From DATJGF01 sp035495315 (GTDB lineage: Bacteria; Verrucomicrobiota; Verrucomicrobiia; Limisphaerales; UBA8199): a stretch of DNA of 22,939 bases. The notes under the pieces were generated by a model that saw only the letters and a program-made list of their open reading frames with translations, was not told the origin of the DNA and did no database searches. Location: positions 1-22,939 of the forward strand of contig DATJGF010000083.1 in assembly GCA_035495315.1 (NCBI GenBank). Reading direction: 5' to 3'. Both the position numbers and the translations under genes were made by a program. Position 1 is the first letter of the stretch, and each line of letters opens with the position of its first letter. Shown here piece after piece: positions 1 to 6,710 of this stretch.

Positions 1-1800
1 CTGCAAGGGGGAGGGGGCGGTTCAGGTGGCAGTATTAGCATAACGGCCCGCACGCTGCTGGGGTCAGGCCTCATTGCCGCTAATGGTGGCATGGGAGGGC
101 TGCAGAGCGGCGGCGGCGGCGGCGGGCGGATCGAAATTGTCGTTAACCAACCCAATACCTTCAACGGCGCCATCACTGCATTTGGCGGAGGCGGTTTCGC
201 CCGGGGCGGGGCCGGCACGGTTTTTATACATTTCAATACGGTACCTTCTTTAAACGCGCAGATCATCGTGGACAATGGCGGCCAGCTCGGCACCAATACT
301 TCCTGGGGGCCCTTGGTCAGTACATATGATCTTACCATCCGGGGCGGCGGGGTTGTTGCACCTGCGCTGCAACAAGTCGTCAACAATCTGCTGATTGAAA
401 CGAACGGTTGGCTGCGGCTCAGCAATCAGACGTTCAGCGTGCAAAACGCCAGGGTGAACGCGGGCGGCGGAATTGTCGCCGACGGCACAGGTTTCGGAAC
501 CGGCCAGGGGCCTGGCGCAGGTCGTTTTTCTAATGTCCCCGGATATGGTTACCTCGGCGGCGGTGGCGGCTACGGCGGATACGGTGGGACCGCCGGCACA
601 CCGGCACAAGTCGCTTCAGGAGGTCTGAGTTATGGCTCCCTGACCACACCGCTGGACCGGGGCAGCAGTGGTGGTGCGTTCAGTTTGGGCTATGGCGGCG
701 TCGGTGGTGGCGCCATTCGGGTGGTAATCTCAGGAACCTTGCAGCTCGAAGGAGTGCTTTCTGCTCAGGGCTGGCCAGGAGCAATTCCCGGAGCCGGTGG
801 AGGTTCGGGGGGGAGCATCTGGGTAACCGCAAACGCAGTGACCGGTTCGGGATTGATTACCGCAAACGGGGGCAGCGGCAATGGTTTTGGCGGTGGAGGC
901 GGCGGCGGGCGGATCGCCCTGGAATACACACTCAATAGTTTTGCCGGGCCAATCACTGCGTTTGGCGGTAGCGGCTCAATCCCCGGTGGTGCCGGCACCA
1001 TTTATCTTAAGCCGAAGAACCAGCCGGTCGGGCAGGTCATCGTGGATAATGGCGGACAATTCGGCAACAGCACCGCCATCGCTTCTTTGGTGTCGCCCTA
1101 TGATCTTACGATAAAGGGAGGAGCCTCAGGCATAATAGTGCCCAGTTCGTACCTTTTGCTCAGTAACCTCGATATCGGGTGGGGTGGGTCGCTGAGCATT
1201 TCACAAATCGTTAAGGCAGTCAGCATCGTGGTGGTGCGCGACGTTGTCATTGAACCGGGCGGCAGTATCACTCTGGATGGCAAGGGCTATGTGGCACTGG
1301 CTGGGTTCGGCAGGGGAATAACCTCGAATTCGGTGGGCAGTGGTGGCGGCTATGGGGGAAACGGCGGCGCCTCGTCGCTTCAGCCGGGAGGCGCTTCCTA
1401 TGGCTCAGCGTTACAGCCTATCGACCCGGGCAGTGGCGGCGGGTTTGGTTTTGGAATCTCGACCAACGGCTCGGAAGGCGGAGGCGCTTTGCGTCTGAGC
1501 GTCGTCGGCGCGCTGACGCTGAACGGTTCCATCAGCGCCAATGGCAACCCCGGTCTGCAGGACAATGCCGGCGGCGGGTCGGGCGGCAGCATTTGGATTT
1601 CGGCGAACGTTTTGACCGGGGCGGGCGAAATCCTCGCGACCGGCGGTGCAGGCGAGTTGTCCCAAGGCGGCGGCGGGGGAGGCGGCCGCATCGCGATTTA
1701 CTCACCTGCGAATTTATTCAGCGGCCTGGTTTCGGCGGCAGGCGGCGACGGCTTTGCCGGCGGCGAGGATGGAACGATCTATTATGCCTCCACCTTTCAG
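1..1800 (+). repeat. Long protein-coding tandem modules, about 775-783 nt per unit
   Basis: Matching landmarks lie about one unit apart. The GRI motif codons fall at nt 127, 910 and 1687, and the IVDNGGQ motif starts at nt 265 and 1039. The spacing is 774-783 nt, a multiple of three, so the frame is kept. The copies are diverged at DNA level but clear in protein. The first visible copy is cut by the window edge, so the total number of units is unknown. Confidence 0.75.
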
Positions 1801-2571
1801 CCGTTATCGGTTGTCGGGCAAACGCCCAACAGCGTTGTGACCTATCCCGTTTCGAGCATCGACCTGACCTTCAACGATGCTATCAATCCAAATACTTTAA
1901 CGCACTCGAACGTCACTCTGTTCACTCCGAACGGGCCCTTAACCAACGGCCAAATGCTGATAACCGCAACAAGTGCCGGAGGCGTTCGGTTGAGCTTCCC
2001 GCCGCAAACGGCTGAAGGCGATTACAGCCTCACGCTTGGTTCGCAGATTGAGGGCTTGTACGGCCAGCAATTGTCCGACGTGTATACAGGCGGATTTGCG
2101 ATTAGTTGGCCGTTCATTCAGGGCGTAGTAGCTGATGCACAGAACAAACCGATCGCCGGCGTTGTGCTCCAACCGGATGGCGGTCTGTCGCCTGCTCAAA
2201 CCGACGCGACCGGCGCGTACTCCCTCAAAGTCGTACCTGGCGGGAATGTCACCATTGTGCCCTCTTTCACAAATCTCGTCTTTGTGCCGGGGGCGCAGAG
2301 CTACGCGAATGTAACGGCGCAGCTGGTCGGGGAGAATTACCTGGCGGTGACTTCGATCGCTCCGACCGCGTCCGTACGTTCCGATTCAAATGGCTCGGTC
2401 TTGAGCTGGCAAACGATTCCTGGCGTCACTTACCAGCCGTATAGCTCGACCAACCTGGTGGATTGGGTGCCGTACGGTGCGCCGATCCTGGCTAGTAATG
2501 GCGTGGCCGAAGTAACTTTGCCGGGAAAGGATGCGCCACAGATGTTTTTCCGCATTCGTGCAAGCAACTGA
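1..2571 (+). CDS. Glycine-rich secreted repeat protein, 3' part (5' end outside window)
   Basis: The reading frame is open from base 1, so the gene starts upstream; 856 residues are visible. The first 600 or so are glycine-rich modules with a period near 260 residues. Landmarks such as GGGGRI, ITAFGG, IVDNGGQ and YDLTI recur in order. After the modules comes an Ig-like stretch resembling a Big_5/SbsA-type domain (about nt 1795-2100). Next is a carboxypeptidase-regulatory-like beta sandwich (nt 2105-2330, with the pattern GVV.D...PIAGV and TDATGAYSL). The end (nt 2340-2571) is the module common on verrucomicrobial exported proteins, with SSTNLVDW and a final MFFRIRASN. It is probably surface-exposed or secreted, structural or adhesive; no catalytic motif is visible. 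It stops 9 nt before the REP-like element. Function is unknown; the export signal would lie outside the window. Confidence 0.85.
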   Translation: MQGGGGGSGGSISITARTLLGSGLIAANGGMGGLQSGGGGGGRIEIVVNQPNTFNGAITAFGGGGFARGGAGTVFIHFNTVPSLNAQIIVDNGGQLGTNTSWGPLVSTYDLTIRGGGVVAPALQQVVNNLLIETNGWLRLSNQTFSVQNARVNAGGGIVADGTGFGTGQGPGAGRFSNVPGYGYLGGGGGYGGYGGTAGTPAQVASGGLSYGSLTTPLDRGSSGGAFSLGYGGVGGGAIRVVISGTLQLEGVLSAQGWPGAIPGAGGGSGGSIWVTANAVTGSGLITANGGSGNGFGGGGGGGRIALEYTLNSFAGPITAFGGSGSIPGGAGTIYLKPKNQPVGQVIVDNGGQFGNSTAIASLVSPYDLTIKGGASGIIVPSSYLLLSNLDIGWGGSLSISQIVKAVSIVVVRDVVIEPGGSITLDGKGYVALAGFGRGITSNSVGSGGGYGGNGGASSLQPGGASYGSALQPIDPGSGGGFGFGISTNGSEGGGALRLSVVGALTLNGSISANGNPGLQDNAGGGSGGSIWISANVLTGAGEILATGGAGELSQGGGGGGGRIAIYSPANLFSGLVSAAGGDGFAGGEDGTIYYASTFQPLSVVGQTPNSVVTYPVSSIDLTFNDAINPNTLTHSNVTLFTPNGPLTNGQMLITATSAGGVRLSFPPQTAEGDYSLTLGSQIEGLYGQQLSDVYTGGFAISWPFIQGVVADAQNKPIAGVVLQPDGGLSPAQTDATGAYSLKVVPGGNVTIVPSFTNLVFVPGAQSYANVTAQLVGENYLAVTSIAPTASVRSDSNGSVLSWQTIPGVTYQPYSSTNLVDWVPYGAPILASNGVAEVTLPGKDAPQMFFRIRASN

Positions 2572-2579
2572 GTGGAGCC

Positions 2580-2673
2580 GGAGCGCGGGACGTCCCGGCC
2601 CGCAGCGCGTTCGACCTGGGTGGGGGTCGTTTGCCGCTTCGTGACTGCTGCGGGCCGGTAGGTCCGGCGCTCC
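2580..2673. repeat. REP/BIME-like inverted repeat upstream of the RAYT gene
   Basis: A 26-nt left arm at 2580-2605 (starting GGAGCGCGGGACG) is the reverse complement of 2648-2673 (ending GTCCGGCGCTCC) with three mismatches, around a 42-nt loop. The left arm begins with the same GGAGCGCGGGACGTCCCG as the perfect palindrome at 3421-3444. Imperfect palindromes flanking a RAYT gene are the typical substrate arrangement for these transposases. It lies just after the stop of the glycine-rich gene and could also act as a transcription stop, although no T-tract follows. Confidence 0.75.
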
Positions 2674-2698
2674 GCGCAAATAGACTTGACAAACATGC

Positions 2699-3514
2699 AT
2701 GGCTACTGTTCGATTTTCCCATGAACATCCTGGACCGCCTCACAACCCAGGCGTGCGTGAGTTGGTCGCAGCCAAACGCAAGTGGGCTTCCTCGCTTACC
2801 CTCCAGCAAGCCAAGGCAGGCTTCAAGGGCTGGCACGAACGCGGTTATCTGCCGCATCGCGATGAGCCGGGTCTCACACAAATGGTCACGTTCCACCTAG
2901 GCGACTCATTTCCAACGACGTTGCGTTCAGAGTGGGAGGCGTTGCTGGAAATCGAGGACAACGACGCCCGTCGTAAGCAGCTACAAGCCTATTTGGACAA
3001 AGGGCGCGGAGAATGCTTGTTGCGAGACCCAAGACTCGCCGGACTTGTTGAAGGCGCATTCCGCTTTTATCACGCTAAGGATTACGAACTGCGCGCCTGG
3101 GTTGTGATGCCGAACCACGTACATGTCTTATTTAATGTTGGTGAGAAACCTATGGGCCGGGTGATTGCCGATTGGAAGCAATACACCGCTCGCGAGGCGA
3201 ACCGACTGCTAAAACGGGACGGCCAATTCTGGGCGGCCGATTATTGGGACACGTTCATGCGGAACCTGGGTCATGAATTGCAGGCACGGAACTACACGGA
3301 AAGGAATCCAGTGAAAGCGGGACTGGTAAGCGCGGCAAAAGATTGGCCATGGAGTAGCGCCCGATTCTGCGATGAATACGGTCGGCTCGTGCTGGAGTCC
3401 CGGCGGGGCGCCAATGTCACGGAGCGCGGGACGTCCCGCGCTCCGGATCTGGTCACCTGTTGTCGAGTTGCCGCTCGCTCATTGCACCTGGTTCTCGCGA
3501 GGTGTAAAGTTTGA
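2699..3514 (+). CDS. REP-associated tyrosine transposase (RAYT, Y1_Tnp/IS200-like)
   Basis: The 271-residue product carries the hallmarks of the Y1 single-strand transposase family. The HUH-type metal site is MPNHVHVL (His140, His142). The catalytic tyrosine region NYTERNPVKAGLV has Tyr199, followed by WPWSSARF. Such enzymes nick and join single-stranded palindromic REP elements and usually exist as single domesticated copies rather than mobile insertion sequences. REP-like palindromes sit on both sides (2580-2673 and 3421-3444), which supports the assignment. The ATG at 2699 has no clear Shine-Dalgarno site; another ATG at 2695 is out of frame. The last 30 or so residues run through the second palindrome (ERGTSRAP), so the native C-terminus is probably near residue 235 and the tail is read-through of REP DNA. 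The catalytic residues look intact. Confidence 0.9.
   Translation: MATVRFSHEHPGPPHNPGVRELVAAKRKWASSLTLQQAKAGFKGWHERGYLPHRDEPGLTQMVTFHLGDSFPTTLRSEWEALLEIEDNDARRKQLQAYLDKGRGECLLRDPRLAGLVEGAFRFYHAKDYELRAWVVMPNHVHVLFNVGEKPMGRVIADWKQYTAREANRLLKRDGQFWAADYWDTFMRNLGHELQARNYTERNPVKAGLVSAAKDWPWSSARFCDEYGRLVLESRRGANVTERGTSRAPDLVTCCRVAARSLHLVLARCKV
3421..3444. repeat. Perfect 24-bp REP palindrome within the RAYT 3' end
   Basis: Two 12-nt half-sites, GGAGCGCGGGAC and its exact complement, abut without a loop. The sequence shares its core with the left arm of the inverted repeat at 2580-2673. It falls in frame inside the RAYT coding sequence and encodes part of the unusual C-terminal tail. Confidence 0.85.
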
Positions 3515-3586
3515 TCGAACCTGTCGCGATATGACCAACTGCACACGATATCGCCGCGCCTGCGCGACTTCGCTGAAACTGATCTA

Positions 3587-3691
3587 AACGCAGAGACGCC
3601 GAGATGCGCAGAGGAAATCTGAAGGAAGCGGTTTAAGAGTGATGGCCTCTTATCTCTCTGCGAGCCTCTGCGGGCTCGGCGTCACTGCGTT
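3587..3691. repeat. Interspersed inverted repeat with ACGCAG/CTCTGCG arms
   Basis: The left arm 3587-3614 (AACGCAGAGACGCCGAG then ATGCGCAGAGG) pairs with the right arm 3665-3691 (CCTCTGCGGGCTCGGCG then TCACTGCGTT) with few mismatches and a short length difference. The loop is about 50 nt. The arms resemble the ACGCAGAGACGC-type sequences often met between genes in environmental bacterial genomes (from memory). There is no ORF inside. A non-autonomous palindromic element is the most likely nature; a terminator role after the RAYT gene is possible. Confidence 0.6.
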
Positions 3692-3783
3692 AAAGGCTTC
3701 AAGCGATGTGCCTGTCCAAGAGCAACATCTTTTCTATTCGCAAAATTCAGCATGATACCTGGTGAAACGGCGAAAGGTTATTT

Positions 3784-3812
3784 CGAATAGACTGCGAATA
3801 GATTTCGAATAG
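3784..3812. promoter_or_regulatory. Three CGAATAG heptamers, 11-bp period
   Basis: CGAATAG occurs at 3784-3790, 3795-3801 and 3806-3812, exactly 11 bp apart with 4-bp spacers, so all copies lie on one face of the helix. An inverted copy (TCTATTCG) is at 3733-3740. The array ends 214 bp before the sulfatase start. The same arrangement recurs at 9202-9230. An array of sites for a cooperative regulator is the simplest reading; the regulator is unknown. Confidence 0.5.
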
Positions 3813-3998
3813 GAGGATTGAAGGCGAGAAGAGATACATCGACCAAACAAGCGACGCGGACTTTTCTCATTCGGAACAACTCACGCACCATCAAAGACTT
3901 TCAACAAACAAAGCGTTAGTTTCGCCGCAATTCCGCCCCCGTTTCAGCGTTCCGCACGCCTGTGATTTTAGGTCTGGCATTTCCCGTGCTGAGACGCT

Positions 3999-4013
3999 GG
4001 AAACACTGTTTCC
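3999..4013. promoter_or_regulatory. Perfect short inverted repeat in the sulfatase leader
   Basis: GGAAAC and GTTTCC flank a 3-nt loop, 13 nt ahead of the ATG at 4027. It could be an operator or an RNA hairpin masking the start region, which has no visible Shine-Dalgarno site. A chance occurrence cannot be excluded. Confidence 0.3.
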
Positions 4014-4026
4014 GTTTCCAATAGCT

Positions 4027-5955
4027 ATGCCGACTCATATGGAACGAATTCCAGCATACACTGCGTTCTATTACTGGTTCGGCATTGTGATGCTATGGCA
4101 GGCAAGGCGGCTCAAGTATGCGGAGTCGGGCGAGAAAAGGTCGATTCGGTTTTGGGACTTTTTCTGGTTTTTCGTGGTATCGGTGGCAGTGGGCACGGGT
4201 CTATCGTTCGAGCATATCTGGTTGAATCGAGTGCTCTTCATGCTCACGGGAACCTTGTTCCTGGGTTTGTGGCTGGATGCCATCGTGATGAACCAGTTTG
4301 CGATTCAGATCAATCCGCACGTCCTGAGGATTTACCTTTCCAACGCCGCCCACATGAGCAAGGAAGCCTGCTGGGCCTGGCGTAAAGTGGCGCGGAAACC
4401 GTTGCTCGCTTTTTTTCCGCTGGCCAGCCTCACCTTCTACTTTCTTTTTATATTCAGGTATCATTCGGGACTCTGCTGGGCCTTCCCGCTGCCGGCGATT
4501 TATTGTCTGGGCGGGTTGCGATCCGCAAAGGGACAAGTTTCGTCACTGGCCGCCTCAGCCGCGGCGGGGTTGGGAATGCTTGCAGTGGCGCTTTTCCTTG
4601 GCTCAGTTGAAAAGCCGGTCATGCTGGTTCAGGGTCCCCTACCGAATTGGATTGCTGTCGGCACTACGGGGGTGTTGCTGGCACTCCTGGCGCGTCGGAA
4701 CATAACAGGTCGTACCACCTGCGTTGCGGCGCGCCAGTTTAATTTTATTCCGGAGGCGCGGGTCAGGAGTGGTCGATACTTGCCGGGCGCCAGTGTTCGA
4801 TTGCCCGATCTGGTTCCGATTCCGCTGCAGCGCCAGCAGCGGTCGGATTGGTTTCATCAATACGGGGATTCAAACGTCATTCTCGTAACTCTCGAATCCA
4901 TTTCCCGATCCCAGGTTTCGTTCCTATCGGGGCAAGGTGCCCGCATGCCGGTATTCGAAACCTTGGCGCGACGCGGGTTGAGTTCGCAGCGGCATTTTTG
5001 CGTCTCGCCCAACACGAACAATGCGGTGAGCGCGCTTTACAATGGCAATTACCGCAACGAGCTCACGTTTCCGCATCTGAGAACCTTGCACGAAAACGGT
5101 TATAAATCGGTGTTCATCGTGCCTCAGGACAGCGCGGGGTTTGGCCTGGATCAACTGCTTCGGCAGATGGGCTTCCAGCATGTCATCGATCTGAATACTT
5201 TTCCGGAATACCCGCGCGTGAAAGAGGCTGACCGGAGAGGCAGCTTCTGTCTCTTGGAGGATGAACTCCTGTTTTATCAGAAGGCGCTCGAGAAGCTAAC
5301 TCAGATTGTCAAACCAACCGACAAGGTGTTTTTGCACGTGATGAACTCGCAGACTCACTTTCCTTACCTGGCGCGCGACCAAACGGCTCCGGAGGGTTCC
5401 CGCGAGCGTTACGTCGCGGCGGTGGAGGAAGCGGACACCTGCCTGGGTCAGTTTCTACTGCAGCTCGATCAGTTGGTTCCGCTCCACCGGACCTTGCTGG
5501 CCTACACCGCCGATCATGGTGAATCGCTCGGAGAACGCGGCTACCGGGCCCATTCGACTGCCGTCACCAAGGAACAAGTGGATGTTCCCTTCACGATTCA
5601 TCACCCTGGGATGCCTCACGTCGAAGTACCGTTTTCGACGCATTTCGACGTACTGCCAACGATCTTTGATTTGTTGGGAGTGCGTTACGATTATCCGGCC
5701 ATCGGCAGCACCATGATGGCAGGAGACAGGGAACTGAACACGGTGCTTTTTTCCGAAACACGTCATGGTCGCACGCCGTCTTGTTACGGGCACGTCGGGT
5801 TGTCGACCAAGATCTTCTTTGACGTAGCGCTTGACCGTTACTTCCTGATGGATCTAGACGATAACATCATTAAGAACCTTTCCAGCGGCGAAAGAGAGCA
5901 ATACGAGGCAGTGTTGTTTTCCGCGTTGCAGACCAGGGGCCTGGTAGGGAGCTGA
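4027..5955 (+). CDS. Membrane sulfatase-fold protein (LTA synthase / phosphoethanolamine transferase-like)
   Basis: The 642-residue protein has an N-terminal membrane half and a C-terminal alkaline-phosphatase/sulfatase domain, the plan of LtaS and EptA-type enzymes. Hydrophobic segments lie near residues 10-24, 43-59, 66-86, 125-143, 150-163, 173-193 and 208-222. The catalytic domain starts at NVILVTLES (283-291, metal-ligand Glu290). A likely nucleophile Thr330 lies in SPNTNNA, followed by HFPY (444-447), ADHGES (Asp496, His497) and His509 in a region matching further metal ligands. Such enzymes move a phospho-alcohol head group from a phospholipid to a glycan or lipid on the outer face of the inner membrane; the substrate here cannot be read. 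The ATG at 4027 was chosen; an in-frame ATG at 4039 is an alternative. It stands alone and converges with the cytochrome P460 gene. Confidence 0.85.
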   Translation: MPTHMERIPAYTAFYYWFGIVMLWQARRLKYAESGEKRSIRFWDFFWFFVVSVAVGTGLSFEHIWLNRVLFMLTGTLFLGLWLDAIVMNQFAIQINPHVLRIYLSNAAHMSKEACWAWRKVARKPLLAFFPLASLTFYFLFIFRYHSGLCWAFPLPAIYCLGGLRSAKGQVSSLAASAAAGLGMLAVALFLGSVEKPVMLVQGPLPNWIAVGTTGVLLALLARRNITGRTTCVAARQFNFIPEARVRSGRYLPGASVRLPDLVPIPLQRQQRSDWFHQYGDSNVILVTLESISRSQVSFLSGQGARMPVFETLARRGLSSQRHFCVSPNTNNAVSALYNGNYRNELTFPHLRTLHENGYKSVFIVPQDSAGFGLDQLLRQMGFQHVIDLNTFPEYPRVKEADRRGSFCLLEDELLFYQKALEKLTQIVKPTDKVFLHVMNSQTHFPYLARDQTAPEGSRERYVAAVEEADTCLGQFLLQLDQLVPLHRTLLAYTADHGESLGERGYRAHSTAVTKEQVDVPFTIHHPGMPHVEVPFSTHFDVLPTIFDLLGVRYDYPAIGSTMMAGDRELNTVLFSETRHGRTPSCYGHVGLSTKIFFDVALDRYFLMDLDDNIIKNLSSGEREQYEAVLFSALQTRGLVGS

Positions 5956-6014
5956 GCGGCCTGCAGTTGGCCATTTTTGCCGCATCGCGCGCGCGCCGCC
6001 TCCGATCTATTAGC

Positions 6015-6563
6015 TTATTTGTCCCCTCTGTCGCGCACTCTGGCACGGTATACAAAGTCCCACTTTGCGGTCGCTTTGACGTGGCATTCAGCGCACGCCC
6101 CCGATTTTTCAGGGGCGGTGATGTAACCCCCGTCGGCCCTGTATTCCGCGAATTCCCACTCGCCCGCCCGGTTCTCTCCGTACGCTTGCCCGAAATCCTT
6201 CTCCCGGCGCATTACATGAAGGCCCGCCACTTTGTCCTTTTCCGGATTCCCTTGCGCATCGATCACCGGTTTTCCTTGGGCGTCCTTCAAAACGTTCGCG
6301 GTCTCCATCACGATGACCGACCCGTAAGGATAGGGCAACTGAACCGCATTGATGACGGATGCGGCTGCCTTATTCCCATAAATCGTCACCACCTTTTGTT
6401 CGTTGGTCTTGGCAACCGTGCGCAGAACCTGGAATGCCTGAGCGTAGCCCTTCGGGAACCCAACCCGATCCACTGTAGGCGCCGGCAAAGATGGCTTCTC
6501 CGCTTCGGCGGCCAGAAGCGACGAGGTTACGATGTATAACAACAATCGGGGATTTGGTTTCAT
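6015..6563 (-). CDS. Cytochrome P460-family protein, exported
   Basis: The 182-residue product begins with a signal peptide (MKPNPRLLLYIVTSSLLAAE), followed by a typical P460 fold sequence. FPKGYAQAFQVLRT comes first, then YPYGSVIVMET, and near the end the heme attachment site CAECH at 157-161 (nt 6081-6095). Members bind one c-type heme in the periplasm. The best-known oxidise hydroxylamine or detoxify nitric oxide, but many in non-nitrifiers have no proven role. The start at 6563 follows GAGGAA at about 12 nt and gives a proper signal peptide; the frame stays open to 6680, but that extension lacks export features. It is 147 nt downstream of the propeller-protein gene and probably has its own promoter. 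It converges with the sulfatase gene across 59 bp that show only weak hairpins. Confidence 0.85.
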   Translation of the reverse strand: MKPNPRLLLYIVTSSLLAAEAEKPSLPAPTVDRVGFPKGYAQAFQVLRTVAKTNEQKVVTIYGNKAAASVINAVQLPYPYGSVIVMETANVLKDAQGKPVIDAQGNPEKDKVAGLHVMRREKDFGQAYGENRAGEWEFAEYRADGGYITAPEKSGACAECHVKATAKWDFVYRARVRDRGDK

Positions 6564-6710
6564 ACACTTGTGTATTCCTCGAAACACTTGGCTCGTTTGT
6601 AGCAGCCAGCCAGATATCAGCTGGGGAAAAAGTCGGGTGTTCATGACGATTAATGAAGAGTGGCCGTAAGAAGGTAGCAAGACAATTACGCTGTCGCAGT
6701 GGGGCAGCTT

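Larger units (their letters stand above)
3515..4026. other. 512-bp non-coding region with several repeats
   Basis: No convincing gene is seen on either strand. In order it contains the tail of the RAYT region, an imperfect inverted repeat of the AACGCAG..GACGCCGAG type (3587-3691), one inverted TCTATTCG at 3733-3740, three CGAATAG heptamers at 11-bp spacing (3784-3812), and a short perfect hairpin just before the sulfatase gene (3999-4013). The promoter of the sulfatase gene should be here, but no strong -35/-10 pair stands out. Confidence 0.6.

Noticed and set aside
250..1691. Long minus-strand and shifted frames across the glycine-rich gene, rich in Pro and Arg
   Set aside because: They are antisense or shifted readings of GC-rich glycine repeats; proline-rich strings are the expected mirror of glycine codons.
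2699..3514. RAYT considered as a mobile insertion sequence
   Set aside because: There is no second transposase gene, no target duplication and no paired terminal ends of IS200/IS605 type. The palindromes fit REP elements and the protein fits RAYT, normally a single non-mobile copy.
3784..3812. CGAATAG arrays as a CRISPR
   Set aside because: Units are 7 bp with 4-bp spacers, far too short; no cas gene is present.
5956..6014. Bidirectional terminator between the converging sulfatase and P460 genes
   Set aside because: Only GGCC/GGCC and GCGGC/GCCGC short pairings are seen around a TTTTT; they do not form a convincing stem followed by a T-tract.
5967..6539. 190-codon plus-strand frame following the sulfatase gene
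   Set aside because: It is antisense to the cytochrome P460 gene, which has a clear CAECH heme site and a signal peptide.
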